Notes: generated by a model not told the origin, from the sequence alone. DNA of 64,000 bases from Prescottella defluvii (GCA_029690005.1 CP121458.1:868001-932000), one strand, 5' to 3'; shown: positions 46,194 through 56,008, numbered from the stretch's first letter. A program made the numbers and translations.

Positions 46194-47284
46194 TCAGAAG
46201 TTGAGCTTCTTCGCCAGCTTTGCGATCGTCATCTGCTCGAGGCCGATGCCGTCGGCGAGGTAGGCGATCGGGCCGCCGTAGTCGGCGCGCATCTGCGCGA
46301 GTCCGGCGTCGAGGTAGCTCTTGTCGACGTTCAGGACGGGCTCGAGGTTGAGCGCGGCCTGGTCGCCGAGGCCGCCCCGGATCTGGGCGAGCGTGGCCGC
46401 GTTCGAGTCCGCCAGGTACTGGTTGCTGAGGAGGTAGTCGTCGGCGATGGTCTGTTCCTGAACGCCCGAGATGGTGAGGAGCACGGCGGCGATCCAGCCG
46501 GTGCGGTCCTTGCCGGCGCTGCAGTGGATCAGTATGGGGCCGGTGCTGTTCGCGATGTCGGTGAGTAACTCCTTGAAGCCCGCGCGCTTCGCCGGGTCGG
46601 TGACGTAGCTGCGGTAGGTGTTCTCCATGAACTGCCGACCCTCGTCGGGCGACTGGAGCGTCGTCGCCAGCGCGATCAGGTCGCCGGAGTCGATCGGGAT
46701 GTTCTTGTAGTCGGCTCCCGCCGGAAGCTTGTCGGCGCCACCGGTCTGCGGATTGGCGATCTCGTCCGTACCACGAAGGTCGTAGATGTGGGCGACCTTC
46801 AGCGACGACAGGGTCGCCAGGTCCTCGTCGCTGGCGGATGCCAGATCGTTCGAGCGGTAGATCACGCCACGCTTCAGGTGGCGGTTGGCGAGGGCCTCGT
46901 AGCCGCCGCCCTCGTTTCCGGCGACGTCGCGGAAGTTGGCGATCGATGCCAGGCGCGGCGTCGGGGCGAGGTGGACATCGGCCGAGCCGGAGCCGAGGGA
47001 TCCCAGCGCACCCGCAGGGAGTTGCGGCGTGGGCGATGGAGTGGCGGTGGTGGTCGGGTCCGGGGTGGTGGTCGCGCCCGGATGGAGCCGAGGGATCCCA
47101 GCAACTCCGCAGGGATTTGCAGCGTGGGCGACGGAGTGGTGGTGGTCGGGTCCGGGGTGGTGGGTGGCGTGGTCGTGTCCTGTGCGGAGGCGATCATGTT
47201 GGCGGAGAGGAGCATTCCTCCGGCGAGGAGCAGGGCGGTGGCGGACCGGGTGGTCCGCACGCGTAACGGGCTGGTGCCCTTCAT
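46194..47284 (-). CDS. secreted tyrosine/serine phosphatase (frame break)
   Basis: About 363 residues with signal peptide ATALLLAGGMLLSANMIASA, a Thr/Pro-rich linker and a Y_phosphatase3 domain. The catalytic P-loop is ILIHCSAGKDRTGW (HCx5R), and RLASIANFRDVAG precedes it as in the PtpB/IphP group. The linker holds two near-copies of a module ending in LGSLGS, and the break lies between them (near 47090): one extra base links them. It starts at ATG 47284 with AAAGGA. Its export suggests action on host or surface substrates, as for mycobacterial PtpB, but that is inference. Confidence 0.87.
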
Positions 47285-47310
47285 GTGGGGTGTCCTTTCG
47301 TGGTGGTGTT

Positions 47311-48469
47311 TCACGGGGCGACGTCGGCGGCGCCGGTGAATCCGTATCGGTCGCAGGGGCCGATGATGCCGACCTCGAACAGGCCGGAGCCGACGTGGGT
47401 CCGACCGTCTTCGGTCAGCGTGAACCGGGCGAGGTTGTCGACCGGACAGAACAGCTTCTTCCACGGTTCGATGTCGGCGACCTTCTCACGCAGACCCTGC
47501 ACGACCAGTTCGCCCTGCCACATGCCGTGCCGCCAGTCCTGCTCGAGCCCGTAGCCCGTACCCACACCCAGGTAATGGGGGAGGAGCGGTTCGCAAGCGA
47601 CGGTGAGGATCTCGTCGGGTTTGCCGTAGCCACCGGGGCGGTGGAACTCGAGCGTTCCGTAGGCTACCTCACGTCCGCCGGAGACGAACGCCAAATCGTG
47701 TTCGGGCCGGCCGAGCCATTCGGGTTCCCGCGAGCGATCCGTCCACACCCGGGTGGCGTCCTCGATGATCCGTCGGCCGTGGCGGTCCTCCTGCATGATC
47801 GCGACGATCGAGAACTCGTCGAACTGCATGATGGTGTAGATCCAGAAGAAGTTCTGCTCGGCCGCGAGCGCCGGATCGGCGCGGCGGCCGGGCGGTTCGG
47901 CCTCGCCGACGGGCGCACGCCCCACGAGCGGTCGCGGTTGCCGCGCCAGGTGTCGGGGTGACGGGGATCGTCTCGCCGTCGACGGTCAGTGTCCCGGACC
48001 ACCGCCCGGTCTGTACGAAGCGTTGGGTGTCGAAGGTGACGCGTTCGAGTTGGCGGTGGAAATGCCTGGCCTCCAAGGCTGCCGGGACGTCGGATTCGAA
48101 GACGAGGTCGAACGACAGGTCCGGCGCCTCGGAGGTGGGTTCGAGGACGACCCTGAGGCGGTGCAGGCCCTCGAGGACCTCGATGCGCAGCGGGCCGACG
48201 GTGACGTCCATGCGGTCCGACCCGAGGGCCTTCGACGCGCGGGCGACGATGTGGTCGTCGCCGCGGCGCAGGACCGCGAAGCCGTCCGTGACACCGAGAT
48301 TCGGGTACTGGCCCAGCCCGACAATGAGGAACAGGGGTTCGCCGTCGTAGTCGAGGCCGGGGTGGCAGTTGAAGTAGTAGCGGTCGTAGAAGTTCCGATC
48401 GGAGGTGCCGACATGCCGGATCGGTTCGGCGATCTGGTGGACCGGGAAATCGTCCATCGGGGAGAGCAT
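47311..48469 (-). CDS. uncharacterised protein coupled to APH-like kinase (two frame breaks)
   Basis: Restoring two bases near 47965 and 47910 joins a protein of about 386 residues: it begins MLSPMDDFPVHQIAEPIRHVGTSDRNFYDRYYFN and continues through FLIVGLGQYPNLGVTDGFAVLRRGDDHIVARAS to NFFWIYTIMQFDEFSIVAIMQEDRHGRRI. I do not recognise the family with confidence; the beta-rich pattern could be a tocopherol-cyclase/CrtC-like lipocalin. Its ATG overlaps the stop of the APH-like gene, so it is made together with that kinase. The association recurs in related genomes as far as I recall, often beside catabolic genes. Confidence 0.7.
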
Positions 48470-49658
48470 CAGGCCGCTCCTTCGCTGTCGATGCGGTTCC
48501 AGTAGGTGCCGGCGAGCATGTCCTCGAGCGTTTTGCGGTGCAGGATCATGTCGTCGGGGTCGGCGGGGGCTTCGGCCTGGCCGAAGGCGACGGCGCGGCA
48601 CTGGACGCGGAACATGATGATCGCGTGCCGCAGCGCGGCGTAGAGGGTGTAGAAATCGAGATCCGCGGCTGTGTACCCGGTCAATTCGCGGTACGTGTCG
48701 GTGACGTCGTCGCGGCGCAGGAAATCGGGCAGGCCGGGCAGTCCGGCCATGGCGGCGAGGTCTTCGAAGAACCTGTGGATGAAGATCATCCAGGCCAGGT
48801 CGAGCTCGCGGGGGCCCAGGGTGGCCATCTCCCAGTCCAGGACGGCGGCGGGTTCGAAGTCGCGGTAGATGATGTTCCCGATGCGAGAGTCGCCCCAGCA
48901 CAGCACGGCCGGGCCGGCCGGGGCGGGCCGGTGCTGCTCGAGCCAGTCGAGTGCGCGTTCGATGAGCGGCGAGCGGGGGCCGCTCTCGGTTGCCCATTCG
49001 TAGTAGCGGCGTTGGCCGTCGACGTGTGCGCGCAGGGCGGCGTCGGCGGTGACGGTATCGGTCCCGGGGTGGGGGTTCAGGCTCGGGAACAGTTGTGCGG
49101 GTGCGGGTATGGCATGCAGTTCTGCGAGCACGCGGACCGAGGTGTCCTGCAGGCGTCGGCGGTCGGCGGGGGAGCCGTCGGACAGCCAGGATCCGCCGAA
49201 GTTGTAGGGCATCACGTCGGGCGGGACCTGCCCGTCACGGCGTTCCATCACGAAGAACTCCCCGCCGAGCGCATCCGAGGAGGTTTCGGACCAGTACACC
49301 CGAGGCACCGGCACCGACGAATGCGCCCGACCGCCTTGATCACCTGGTACTGCTGGTCCAGGTCATAGGACGGGAAGATCGGCACCCCCGACGGGGCAGG
49401 CGCGATCCGCGCCACGAGGAAGTGATGGCGCCGCTCGTCGCCCTCGTTCCACAGTGCGTCGAACAGGATCGTCTCGTTCGACATCCCGTTCGCGGCCGGA
49501 ACCTGGACGTCGGTGACCTCGGGGTCGGCGCCGGCGGGGAGCTTGGTGCCCAGCCAGGCCTGCAGGCGGGTGGCGAGCTCGGCGGGGTCGGTGCGGGAGG
49601 CGACGGGCCGGGCTACCTGGGAGAAGTCTTGATCCCCGGTTGTCTTCTCGGAACTCAT
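48469..49658 (-). CDS. APH-like phosphotransferase, ACAD10-type kinase fold (frame break)
   Basis: About 397 residues after one missing base near 49325 is restored. The kinase fold has NGMSNETILFDALW (nucleotide loop region), the Brenner motif as LCWGDSRIGNIIYRD with Trp in place of the usual first His, and the metal-binding AAVLDWEMATLG. Members phosphorylate small molecules or acyl groups; in eukaryotic ACAD10/11 the domain phosphorylates 4-hydroxyacyl-CoA, so a role in lipid catabolism is possible. It starts at ATG 49658. It is divergent from a TetR gene and shares an operon with the unknown protein downstream. Confidence 0.85.
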
Positions 49659-49783
49659 GGCGACCTTTCGACGGTCGGAGGCGCGCAAGGCCTCACGTGC
49701 GTTGAAATTCGGTGCGGCACAGCGGGTACAGCGAGTTCTGGTTGCGGCCCCGGTACGTCTCTCGGGGCGCACAGGGCGCTAGT

Positions 49784-49800
49784 CGATACATTGCGTATCG
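49784..49800. promoter_or_regulatory. perfect dyad CGATAC-N5-GTATCG
   Basis: CGATACATTGCGTATCG, 6-bp arms, lies in the 198-bp gap between the APH-like operon and its divergent TetR gene and is the probable TetR operator. Confidence 0.78.
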
Positions 49801-49856
49801 TCTATGTCGTGACACAATGTAACGACCATCACACTTCGACGCAAGGGGTCACCTCG

Positions 49857-50453
49857 ATGTCCAGGAAGCGGCAGGCGCAGCACCGGCTGGGGCCGCAACG
49901 AGACCCTGCGATCGACGAGGCCGTGCTGCGGGCGACGCGGGAGCTACTGATCGAGAACGGCTACGCCGGGACCTCGATCGACGCGATCGCCACGCGCGCC
50001 GGTGTGGGTCGGCCGACGATCTATCGGCGCTGGCCGTCGAAGGCGCACATCGTGCACGACGCGGTCTATCCGGTGATGGAGTCGGAGAATGTGTCCGACG
50101 ATCTCGAGATCGCCGAGGAGATCGGCCGACTGACGTACGGCGCGGTCGCGCTGTTCGGCGATGCGGCTGCGCGCGAGGCCGTGCCGGGGCTGATGAGCGA
50201 GGGCCGCGGCGACCCGGAATTGCGCAAGGCTCTGGTGACGGACCAGATCGAGGTGATCCGCGAGGAACTCGGCGACCGGATCGCCCGGGCGGTCGATGCC
50301 GGTGAACTCCGTGAGGGCATCGACGCGGACACCCTCCTCGACGTGATCGCCGGTGCCGCGATCTTCGCGCAGTCGGCGCGCGACGTCCAGGACCAGCAGC
50401 GGCTGGCGTCGACGCTCGTCGACCTGGTGCTGAACGGCGTGCTGCCGCGCTGA
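49857..50453 (+). CDS. TetR-family regulator
   Basis: A 198-residue TetR protein with HTH NGYAGTSIDAIATRAGVGRPTIYRRWPSKAHIVHDAV and a C-terminal TetR_C_11-like domain. It starts at ATG 49857 with AAGGGG at 49843-49848. It is divergent from the APH-like kinase operon, with the CGATAC-N5-GTATCG dyad between, and converges with the P450 gene. The recognition helix differs from that of the SGVHKTT pair, in line with the different dyad. Confidence 0.9.
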   Translation: MSRKRQAQHRLGPQRDPAIDEAVLRATRELLIENGYAGTSIDAIATRAGVGRPTIYRRWPSKAHIVHDAVYPVMESENVSDDLEIAEEIGRLTYGAVALFGDAAAREAVPGLMSEGRGDPELRKALVTDQIEVIREELGDRIARAVDAGELREGIDADTLLDVIAGAAIFAQSARDVQDQQRLASTLVDLVLNGVLPR

Positions 50454-50467
50454 GGCCGGATCGGTAC

Positions 50468-51679
50468 CTACCCGCGATCCCACTCCACCAGAAGCGAATT
50501 GGGTCCGCGCAGGGCGACGCCCACCTGGCTCGTGACCCGCGCCTGCTCGGCCGCGCCTTCCTGCAGGCGCATGCCGGGCAGGCGGTCGAGCAGGATGGTC
50601 AGCGCCGTGTTCAGTTCGGCGAGCGCCAGCCAGCTTCCCGCACAGCTGTGCGGACCCTGTCCGAACGCGAGCATCGACGTGCTCCGCCGGGTGATGTCGA
50701 AGCGGTGCGGATCGTCGTGGACCGCCGGATCGCGTAGCGCAGCGTTGATCGAGAAGATCATCGGTGTGAGCGCGGGGATCTCGATCCCGTTCCATGTGGT
50801 CGCCTCCGGGCACGCCCGTGGCAGCAGGCCCACCGGCGGCTCCCAGCGCAGGCCCTCCCAGATCGCCCACTGGATGTGCTCGGCCGGGTCGGACCGCAGT
50901 AGATCCATCTGGTCGGGGTGGGTGAGCAACGCGGACAGGGTGTTTCCGAGTGCGAGCATGGTCGTGTCGGCGCCGGCCGGGAACAGCAGACGCAGGAACG
51001 ACAGGATCTGCTCGTCGTCGAGCGTCTCGCCCTCCGCCGACTCGGTGACGAGCATCGAGATCAGGTCGTCGCCGGGGTTGCGTCGGCGCTCGGCGAGGAT
51101 CGGGGTGACGTGGTCGGTGAACTCCTGCGACGCGCGCATGGCCGCCTCGGGGTCCATCGGGAAGTAGAACAGGTCGTGGGCCCAGCGGTGCACGGTCGCC
51201 TCGTCCTCGACGGGCAGCCCGAGCAGCCGGCTGATGATCAGTACGGGATAGCGGGTGGTGAACTCCGCGACCAGATCGGCGGTGCCGCGATCGGCGAACC
51301 GGTCGATCAACTCGTGCGCGAGGGGTACGAGGATCGGTTCGATGTAGGACGCGATCCTGCTGCGGCGGAACGGCGGCGAGACGATGGCGCGGCTGACCCT
51401 GTGCTCGCGACCGGCCATGCACTGCAACGTCTTCCCCAGTACCGGGCCGGTGGTCATGGGATAGATCGCGGAGGCGGGAAAGGTCTCCTCGTCCTTGAAG
51501 GCGGCCGACACGAGGTCGTGGGTGAGCAGCAGGACGGCCTTGACCCCGGCGAACGGGACCACGGCGTAAGGCTTCTCGGCGCGCAGGCGCTCGAGGATCG
51601 TGTGGACCTCCGGGGCGTCCTGGAACGCGAAGTCGACCCCCTCGATGTCGACGGTGTCGAGCAGGGACGGAGCGGTCAT
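50468..51679 (-). CDS. cytochrome P450
   Basis: A 403-residue soluble bacterial P450. The I-helix has LLFPAGADTTMLALGN, the K-helix ExxR is WEGLRW, and the heme loop FGQGPHSCAGSWLALAEL carries the cysteine ligand. The enzyme would hydroxylate or epoxidise a hydrophobic compound with a ferredoxin partner not encoded nearby. It starts at ATG 51679. It is divergent from an IclR-limonene-epoxide-hydrolase-like-ligase unit, which suggests oxidation, epoxide opening and CoA activation of one terpenoid-like compound. Confidence 0.93.
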   Translation of the reverse strand: MTAPSLLDTVDIEGVDFAFQDAPEVHTILERLRAEKPYAVVPFAGVKAVLLLTHDLVSAAFKDEETFPASAIYPMTTGPVLGKTLQCMAGREHRVSRAIVSPPFRRSRIASYIEPILVPLAHELIDRFADRGTADLVAEFTTRYPVLIISRLLGLPVEDEATVHRWAHDLFYFPMDPEAAMRASQEFTDHVTPILAERRRNPGDDLISMLVTESAEGETLDDEQILSFLRLLFPAGADTTMLALGNTLSALLTHPDQMDLLRSDPAEHIQWAIWEGLRWEPPVGLLPRACPEATTWNGIEIPALTPMIFSINAALRDPAVHDDPHRFDITRRSTSMLAFGQGPHSCAGSWLALAELNTALTILLDRLPGMRLQEGAAEQARVTSQVGVALRGPNSLLVEWDRG

Positions 51680-51703
51680 CGGGCGGAACCCTTCCAACAG
51701 GGC

Positions 51704-51721
51704 GACACGAATATTCGTGTC
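51704..51721. promoter_or_regulatory. perfect 18-bp palindrome GACACGAATATTCGTGTC
   Basis: Lies 24 bp upstream of the P450 start. A shorter related dyad CCGAATATCGG follows at 51729-51739. Both share GAATAT and are probable IclR operators controlling both directions. Confidence 0.78.
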
Positions 51722-51765
51722 ACATGAGCCGAATATCGGTTACAGTGCCGAGGGTAGGAGGAAAC

Positions 51766-52660
51766 ATGGACCGTGACAAGGGTGGAAGTGGATCGCCGCC
51801 GACCGATCGCGTCGTGGCGGTCGTCGAACTGCTGGCCGGGCGTGAGATGCCTTGCACGATCGCCGAGATCGCGGACGGGCTGCAACTGAGCCGCTCGACC
51901 GTCGGCGCGGTGCTCGGTGCGCTCGATACGCACGGCTGGGTGCAGCGGGGGCCGGATCTTCGGTATCGGTTGGGATCGCGGCTGGCCGGGGTCGCCGAGG
52001 CGGCACGGGCGGCGATGGGCGCACCGCCCGGCCTCGACGACGCCCTGACGCGCTTGGCCGCACAGGTCGACTGTGGGGCGGCGCTCGGTGTGGTGTCCGC
52101 GACCGAGCTGACGTTCGTGGCGGTCGACGCGGGGCGGGGCGACTGCCGGCGGGCATCGCCGCGGGGGCGCGGCTGCCGTTGCTGGCACCCGCGGGCGCGG
52201 CGGTGCTCGCATTCGCGGACGAGGCTCGGCAGCGGCGATGGCTGGGTACCGTCCCGCGGGAGGCGCAGGCCGAGACCGCGGCGGTGCTCGAACGGATTCG
52301 GACGACGGGTGTGGGTGTGTGGGGCATCGGTGCTGCCGATCCCGGCACGCTCGATGTCCTCGCCGACGTGGTCGAACTGCTCGCCGCGGATCCGTCGCAG
52401 CACACCCTTCGCGCGAGGGTCCTGGCGCTGCTCGGGGAATCAGTGGACGCCCTTACAGCGCAAGGGATCTCGGAGGTGGAGAAACTCTGCCGATCAGCTA
52501 CCTCGTCGCGCCGGTGTTCGACGCCGATGGTCGCGCGGTGTGGGAATTGCAGATCGGCCCGTTGCGTTCCGCGGTCACGCCCGAGGAACGTGCACACTAC
52601 ATCGAACAACTGACCCGAACCGCTCGGGAACTGGATGCGAGAACAGGAGTGAACACATGA
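51766..52660 (+). CDS. IclR-like regulator (two frame breaks)
   Basis: Winged-helix regulator of about 298 residues: N-terminal HTH DRVVAVVELLAGREMPCTIAEIADGLQLSRSTVGAVLGALDTHGWV, then a GAF-like effector domain that lies in three frames. One base restored near 52135 gives GRGRLPAGIAAGARLPLLAPAGAAVLAF; one near 52490 gives ETLPISYLVAPVFDADGRAVWELQIGPL. It starts at ATG 51766 behind TAGGAGG. Its stop overlaps the next gene's ATG (ATGA), so the regulator is made together with the epoxide-hydrolase-like protein. Confidence 0.85.
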
Positions 52661-53028
52661 GTGCTGCCGCCGACCTGGTCACGGAGTTCTGTGGTCTGTG
52701 GTCCGACCCGGACCCCGCCGTGATCGCCGAGTACTTCACTGAAGATGCTGTGTACCACAATATTCCGATGGATCCGGTGAAGGGCCGCGATGCCATCCGG
52801 GAGTTCCTCGAGGGCTTCCTGGCGACGTTCGACGGTATCGACTTCCGGATCCACAAGCAGGTCGAGGCGGGCGGCGTCGTGATGAACGAGCGCACCGACG
52901 TGCTCCGTGGGCTCGGTAAGGAGACCCCGCTGCCGGTCATGGGTGTGTTCGAGGTGGTGGACGGCAAGATCGCGGCGTGGCGCGACTACTTCGACATGGG
53001 CGCCGTCACCGCGGCATTCGAGGGCTGA
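52657..53028 (+). CDS. limonene-1,2-epoxide hydrolase-like protein
   Basis: A 123-residue NTF2-fold protein of the LEH family. The catalytic Arg-x-Asp pair is in NERTDVLRG and the second Asp in AAWRDYFDMG, matching the Asp-Arg-Asp triad of limonene epoxide hydrolase. It would open an epoxide with water, a natural step after the P450 encoded divergently. ATG 52657 overlaps the IclR stop. Confidence 0.88.
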   Translation: MSAAADLVTEFCGLWSDPDPAVIAEYFTEDAVYHNIPMDPVKGRDAIREFLEGFLATFDGIDFRIHKQVEAGGVVMNERTDVLRGLGKETPLPVMGVFEVVDGKIAAWRDYFDMGAVTAAFEG

Positions 53029-53116
53029 TTCGCCTCGCGGGTGCGTGAAGCTACACAATCTGCGCGCAAAAAAACAGACCTTACGCAATAGTTGGACGTC
53101 CTATAACGTGCGTCAC

Positions 53117-54654
53117 ATGAGTGAGGATCCGCGCACCGACACCGTCGACGGAGTGCTCCGGCGGGCCGCCGCCAGGCAGCCTGGTCGCATTGCTCTGACC
53201 TTCGACGGCCGCACCTGGACGTACCGCGAACTCGACGACGCCGTCACCCGCGCCGCCGGGCGCCTGCTCGATCTCGGGCTCGCGACCGGCGACCGGGTGG
53301 CGGGGTACGGCGTCAACTCCGACGCGTACGTCATAGGCTTCCTGGCCTGTGCCCGCGCCGGCCTGGTCCACGTTCCCGTGAACTACGCGCTCACCGGCAG
53401 CGAACTGCGGTACCTGCTGACGCAGTCCGGAGCGCGGGCCGTGCTCGTGGACCCCGCGCTGGGCGCCAACCTCGAATCGGTGCAGACAGAGCTCGACGAC
53501 GTCGAGCACGTCGTACCGCTGCGTGACGCCTCCGGATCGCTGCTCGAGTCCGCGCGGGCCGGCGACGTCCCGCAGTTGGGTGCGAGTGCGTCGGCCGGCG
53601 ACCTGGTCCAGCTGCTTTACACCTCCGGGACCACGTCGAAGCCCAAGGGCGCCATGATGACTCACGGCGCACTTGTCCACGAGTACGTCTCGTCGGTGAT
53701 CGCGCTCGGGCTCGACGCCGACGACAACCCGCTGATCTGCATGCCGCTCTACCATTCGGCGGGGATGCACGTGTTCATGCTTCCCTACCTGTCGGTGGGG
53801 GCGACCGTGCACCTGATGCAGGCGCCCGACATCCCCGAGATCCTGCGTCGTATCGAGGCGGATCGGATCGGCTCGCTGTTCCTCGCGCCGACGGTCTGGG
53901 TCCCGCTCGCCGGCCACCCGGATCTCGACACCCGCGATCTGTCGTCGCTGAAGAAGGCGCAGTACGGTGCGTCGATCATGCCGGTCACCGTGCTGAACCG
54001 CCTCCGGGAGCGGTACCCGGATCTCGGCTTCTACAACTGCTTCGGGCAGTCGGAGATCGGGCCGCTCGCCACCGTGCTCGGACCCGAGGACCACGAGGAG
54101 CGTCCGTCGTCGTGCGGGCGGGCAGTGTTCTTCGTCGAGACCAGGGTGGTCGACGCCGACGGAAACGACGTGCCCGACGGCGAGTCGGGGAGATCCTCTA
54201 CCGCTCTCCGCAGCTGTGCCAAGGGTATTGGGAGAACCCGGAGGCCACCGCGGAGGCGTTCCGCGACGGCTGGTTCCACTCCGGCGACATGGTGACCCGT
54301 GACCCCGCGGGGTTCATCACGGTCGTGGACCGCATCAAGGACGTGATCAACACCGGTGGCATCCTCGTCGCGTCACGTGAGGTGGAGGACGCCCTCTACA
54401 CGCATCCCGCGGTGGCTGAGGTGGCCGTCATCGGCGTCCCCGACGAGAAGTGGATCGAGGCGGTGACGGCGGTCGTCGCGCTGCGCGACGACGCCGACCC
54501 GGACGCGGTCACCGCCGACGTGCTCATCGAGCACGTCCGGCAGCAGATCGCGCCCTTCAAGGTGCCCAAGCGAATTCGCTTCGTCTCCGCCCTGCCGCGC
54601 AACCAGAGTGGCAAGCTCCTCAAGCGGGAGCTGCGCAGCGAGGTCGTCGGGTAG
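53117..54654 (+). CDS. acyl-CoA ligase of the terpenoid-like cluster (frame break)
   Basis: ANL-family ligase of about 512 residues: LLYTSGTTSKPKGAMMTHGAL (P-loop), CFGQSEIGPLA, GWFHSGDMVTRDPAGFITVVDRIKDVINTGGILVASREVE and the catalytic Lys in LPRNQSGKLLKREL. One base missing near 54190 (GAGTCGGGGAG) splits off the C-terminal domain. It starts at ATG 53117, 10 nt after a TATAAC -10 box (53102-53107). A vestige of a second ligase C-terminus lies at 55071-55127. The enzyme probably activates a carboxylic acid made in the P450/epoxide pathway. Confidence 0.9.
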
Positions 54655-54727
54655 GCAAATTTCACCCGGATGAAATGTGGGGCCTCGCGCTGATCTGTCT
54701 TGCTGACATCTTCTCGATGTGGGGATA

Positions 54728-54759
54728 TTGACGATGCGGGGCACCCGCATCCGTATAGC
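54728..54759 (+). promoter_or_regulatory. promoter-like region with 20-bp spacer and hairpin
   Basis: TTGACG (54728-54733), 20 bp, TATAGC (54754-54759). The spacer holds a perfect dyad GATGCGGG-GCA-CCCGCATC (54733-54751). It drives the LapA-like gene; the long spacer and centred dyad suggest activation by a DNA-distorting regulator. Confidence 0.5.
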
Positions 54760-54782
54760 AGAGAAGTCAGGAGACCCACGTC

Positions 54783-55016
54783 ATGAGCGCACCCGGCACG
54801 GACAGCAAGCCGCGTTTCGAACTGTCACCCCGCATGCTGGCTGCGGCGGTCCTGACGATCCTGGCAGCGATCTTCATCCTCCAGAATCGGAACAGCACCT
54901 CCATCGATCTGTTCTGGGTGTCGGTGCAGTCACCGCTGTGGCTGACGCTCATCGTCGTCTTCGCGGTCGGCTGGGTCACGGGTCTGTTGATGGCCCGCCG
55001 CGCCAAGAAGGCCTGA
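54783..55016 (+). CDS. LapA-domain membrane protein
   Basis: A 77-residue protein with two membrane segments (MLAAAVLTILAAIFILQNRN and LTLIVVFAVGWVTGLLMARRA), the compact LipopolysaccharideAssemblyA form widespread in actinobacteria, where the role is unknown. It starts at ATG 54783 with CAGGAGA. Confidence 0.85.
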   Translation: MSAPGTDSKPRFELSPRMLAAAVLTILAAIFILQNRNSTSIDLFWVSVQSPLWLTLIVVFAVGWVTGLLMARRAKKA

Positions 55017-55044
55017 CCCGGCGGGTTCACTCGGTCCTCGGTCG

Positions 55045-55071
55045 ACCATTCAGCTTCTTCATCGTCGGGTG
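55045..55071 (-). pseudogene. relic of an Lrp/AsnC gene 3' end
   Basis: The minus strand reads HPTMKKLNG, matching the C-terminus of the full Lrp at 56466-56900 (HLTMKKLKG). Only about nine codons remain; the rest is gone at the junction with the ligase relic. Confidence 0.6.
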
Positions 55072-55127
55072 CGCTGCCGCGCAACCAGAGCGGCAAGCTG
55101 CTCGAGCGCGAGATGCGGGGCGAGCTC
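55071..55127 (+). pseudogene. relic of an acyl-CoA ligase 3' end
   Basis: The plus strand reads ALPRNQSGKLLEREMRGEL, nearly the same as the end of the ligase at 53117-54654 (ALPRNQSGKLLKRELRSEV), including the catalytic Lys motif. No upstream part exists. It abuts the Lrp relic head-on at 55071. Confidence 0.7.
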
Positions 55128-55163
55128 GACCCGGCCTGGCAGACGCGGCGACCGGAGTTGCCA

Positions 55164-56008
55164 CTACCAGGTGGTGGCAACTCCGTTGTCGCGCAGCCAT
55201 ATCTGTGGATCGACCTGGGAGCCGTCCGGATCCCACGTTTCGAAGTGGAGGTGCGGGCCGGTGGACTGTCCGCGGTTGCCGACCGTGGCGATCTGCTGAC
55301 CGGCGACGACGCGGTCACCGACGTCGGCGGTGAAGGTGTCGACGTGGCCGTACACGGTGATGGAGCCGTCGTCGTGCTGGACGCGGACCCACTGGCCGAA
55401 GCCGGACGCCGGGCCGGCGTTGATGACGACACCGTCCGCGGCCGAGTAGATCGGCGTGCCCAGGCTGGCGCCGATGTCGATGCCGTTGTGATGCGTTCCC
55501 CAGCGCGGGCCGTAGGACGAGGTGAGGACGCCCGACACGGGCTGGACGTAAAGGGCACGGGGCGGCGGCGCGATGACCGGTGCCGGCATGGGGGCGGAAC
55601 CGGTGCTGGCGCGGGCGCGGGCGCCGGGGCCGGTGCTGGTTCCGGCGCGGGCAGCGGCAGGGGCATCGGCGCCGCCTGCGGAGCGGGAGCGGGCGCGGGT
55701 GCGAGCAGCTTCGGTGCCGGCGTCCACTGCCCGGCTGACGGTGGTGTCCACGCCTGCTGTGCGGTGTCGGACAGGGCCGGGACGTTGATGCCGGGCAGGA
55801 ACTGGCCGGCGGGCAGCTGGAGCTGGACGTTGCCGGCTTCGGGCAGGCGCAGGGGCGCGGCGGAGGCGGTGGCGGCGCCGATCTGCACGCTTCCCGCGAG
55901 CAGCGCACCTGTCGCGACGGCGACGGCCGCGGCCTTCAGCGAACGGTGACCGCGGACGGTCGTGGCAGTCTGGAATTCGGAACTAATCGTCCTGTGGTGA
56001 TTGGCCAC
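55164..56008 (-). CDS. M23 family peptidoglycan endopeptidase (frame break)
   Basis: Secreted LytM-type protein of about 281 residues: signal peptide SLKAAAVAVATGALLAGSVQIGAATASA, a Pro/Ala-rich linker, and the M23 domain with SSYGPRWGTHHNGIDIGA (HxxxD metal site), TVYGHVDTF and GPHLHFETW (HxH). One base missing near 55600, within the Pro/Ala repeats, splits linker from domain. The start is GTG 56008 with TGAGGTAA upstream. MtrA-like direct repeats upstream fit a wall-hydrolase gene under MtrAB control. Confidence 0.9.
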
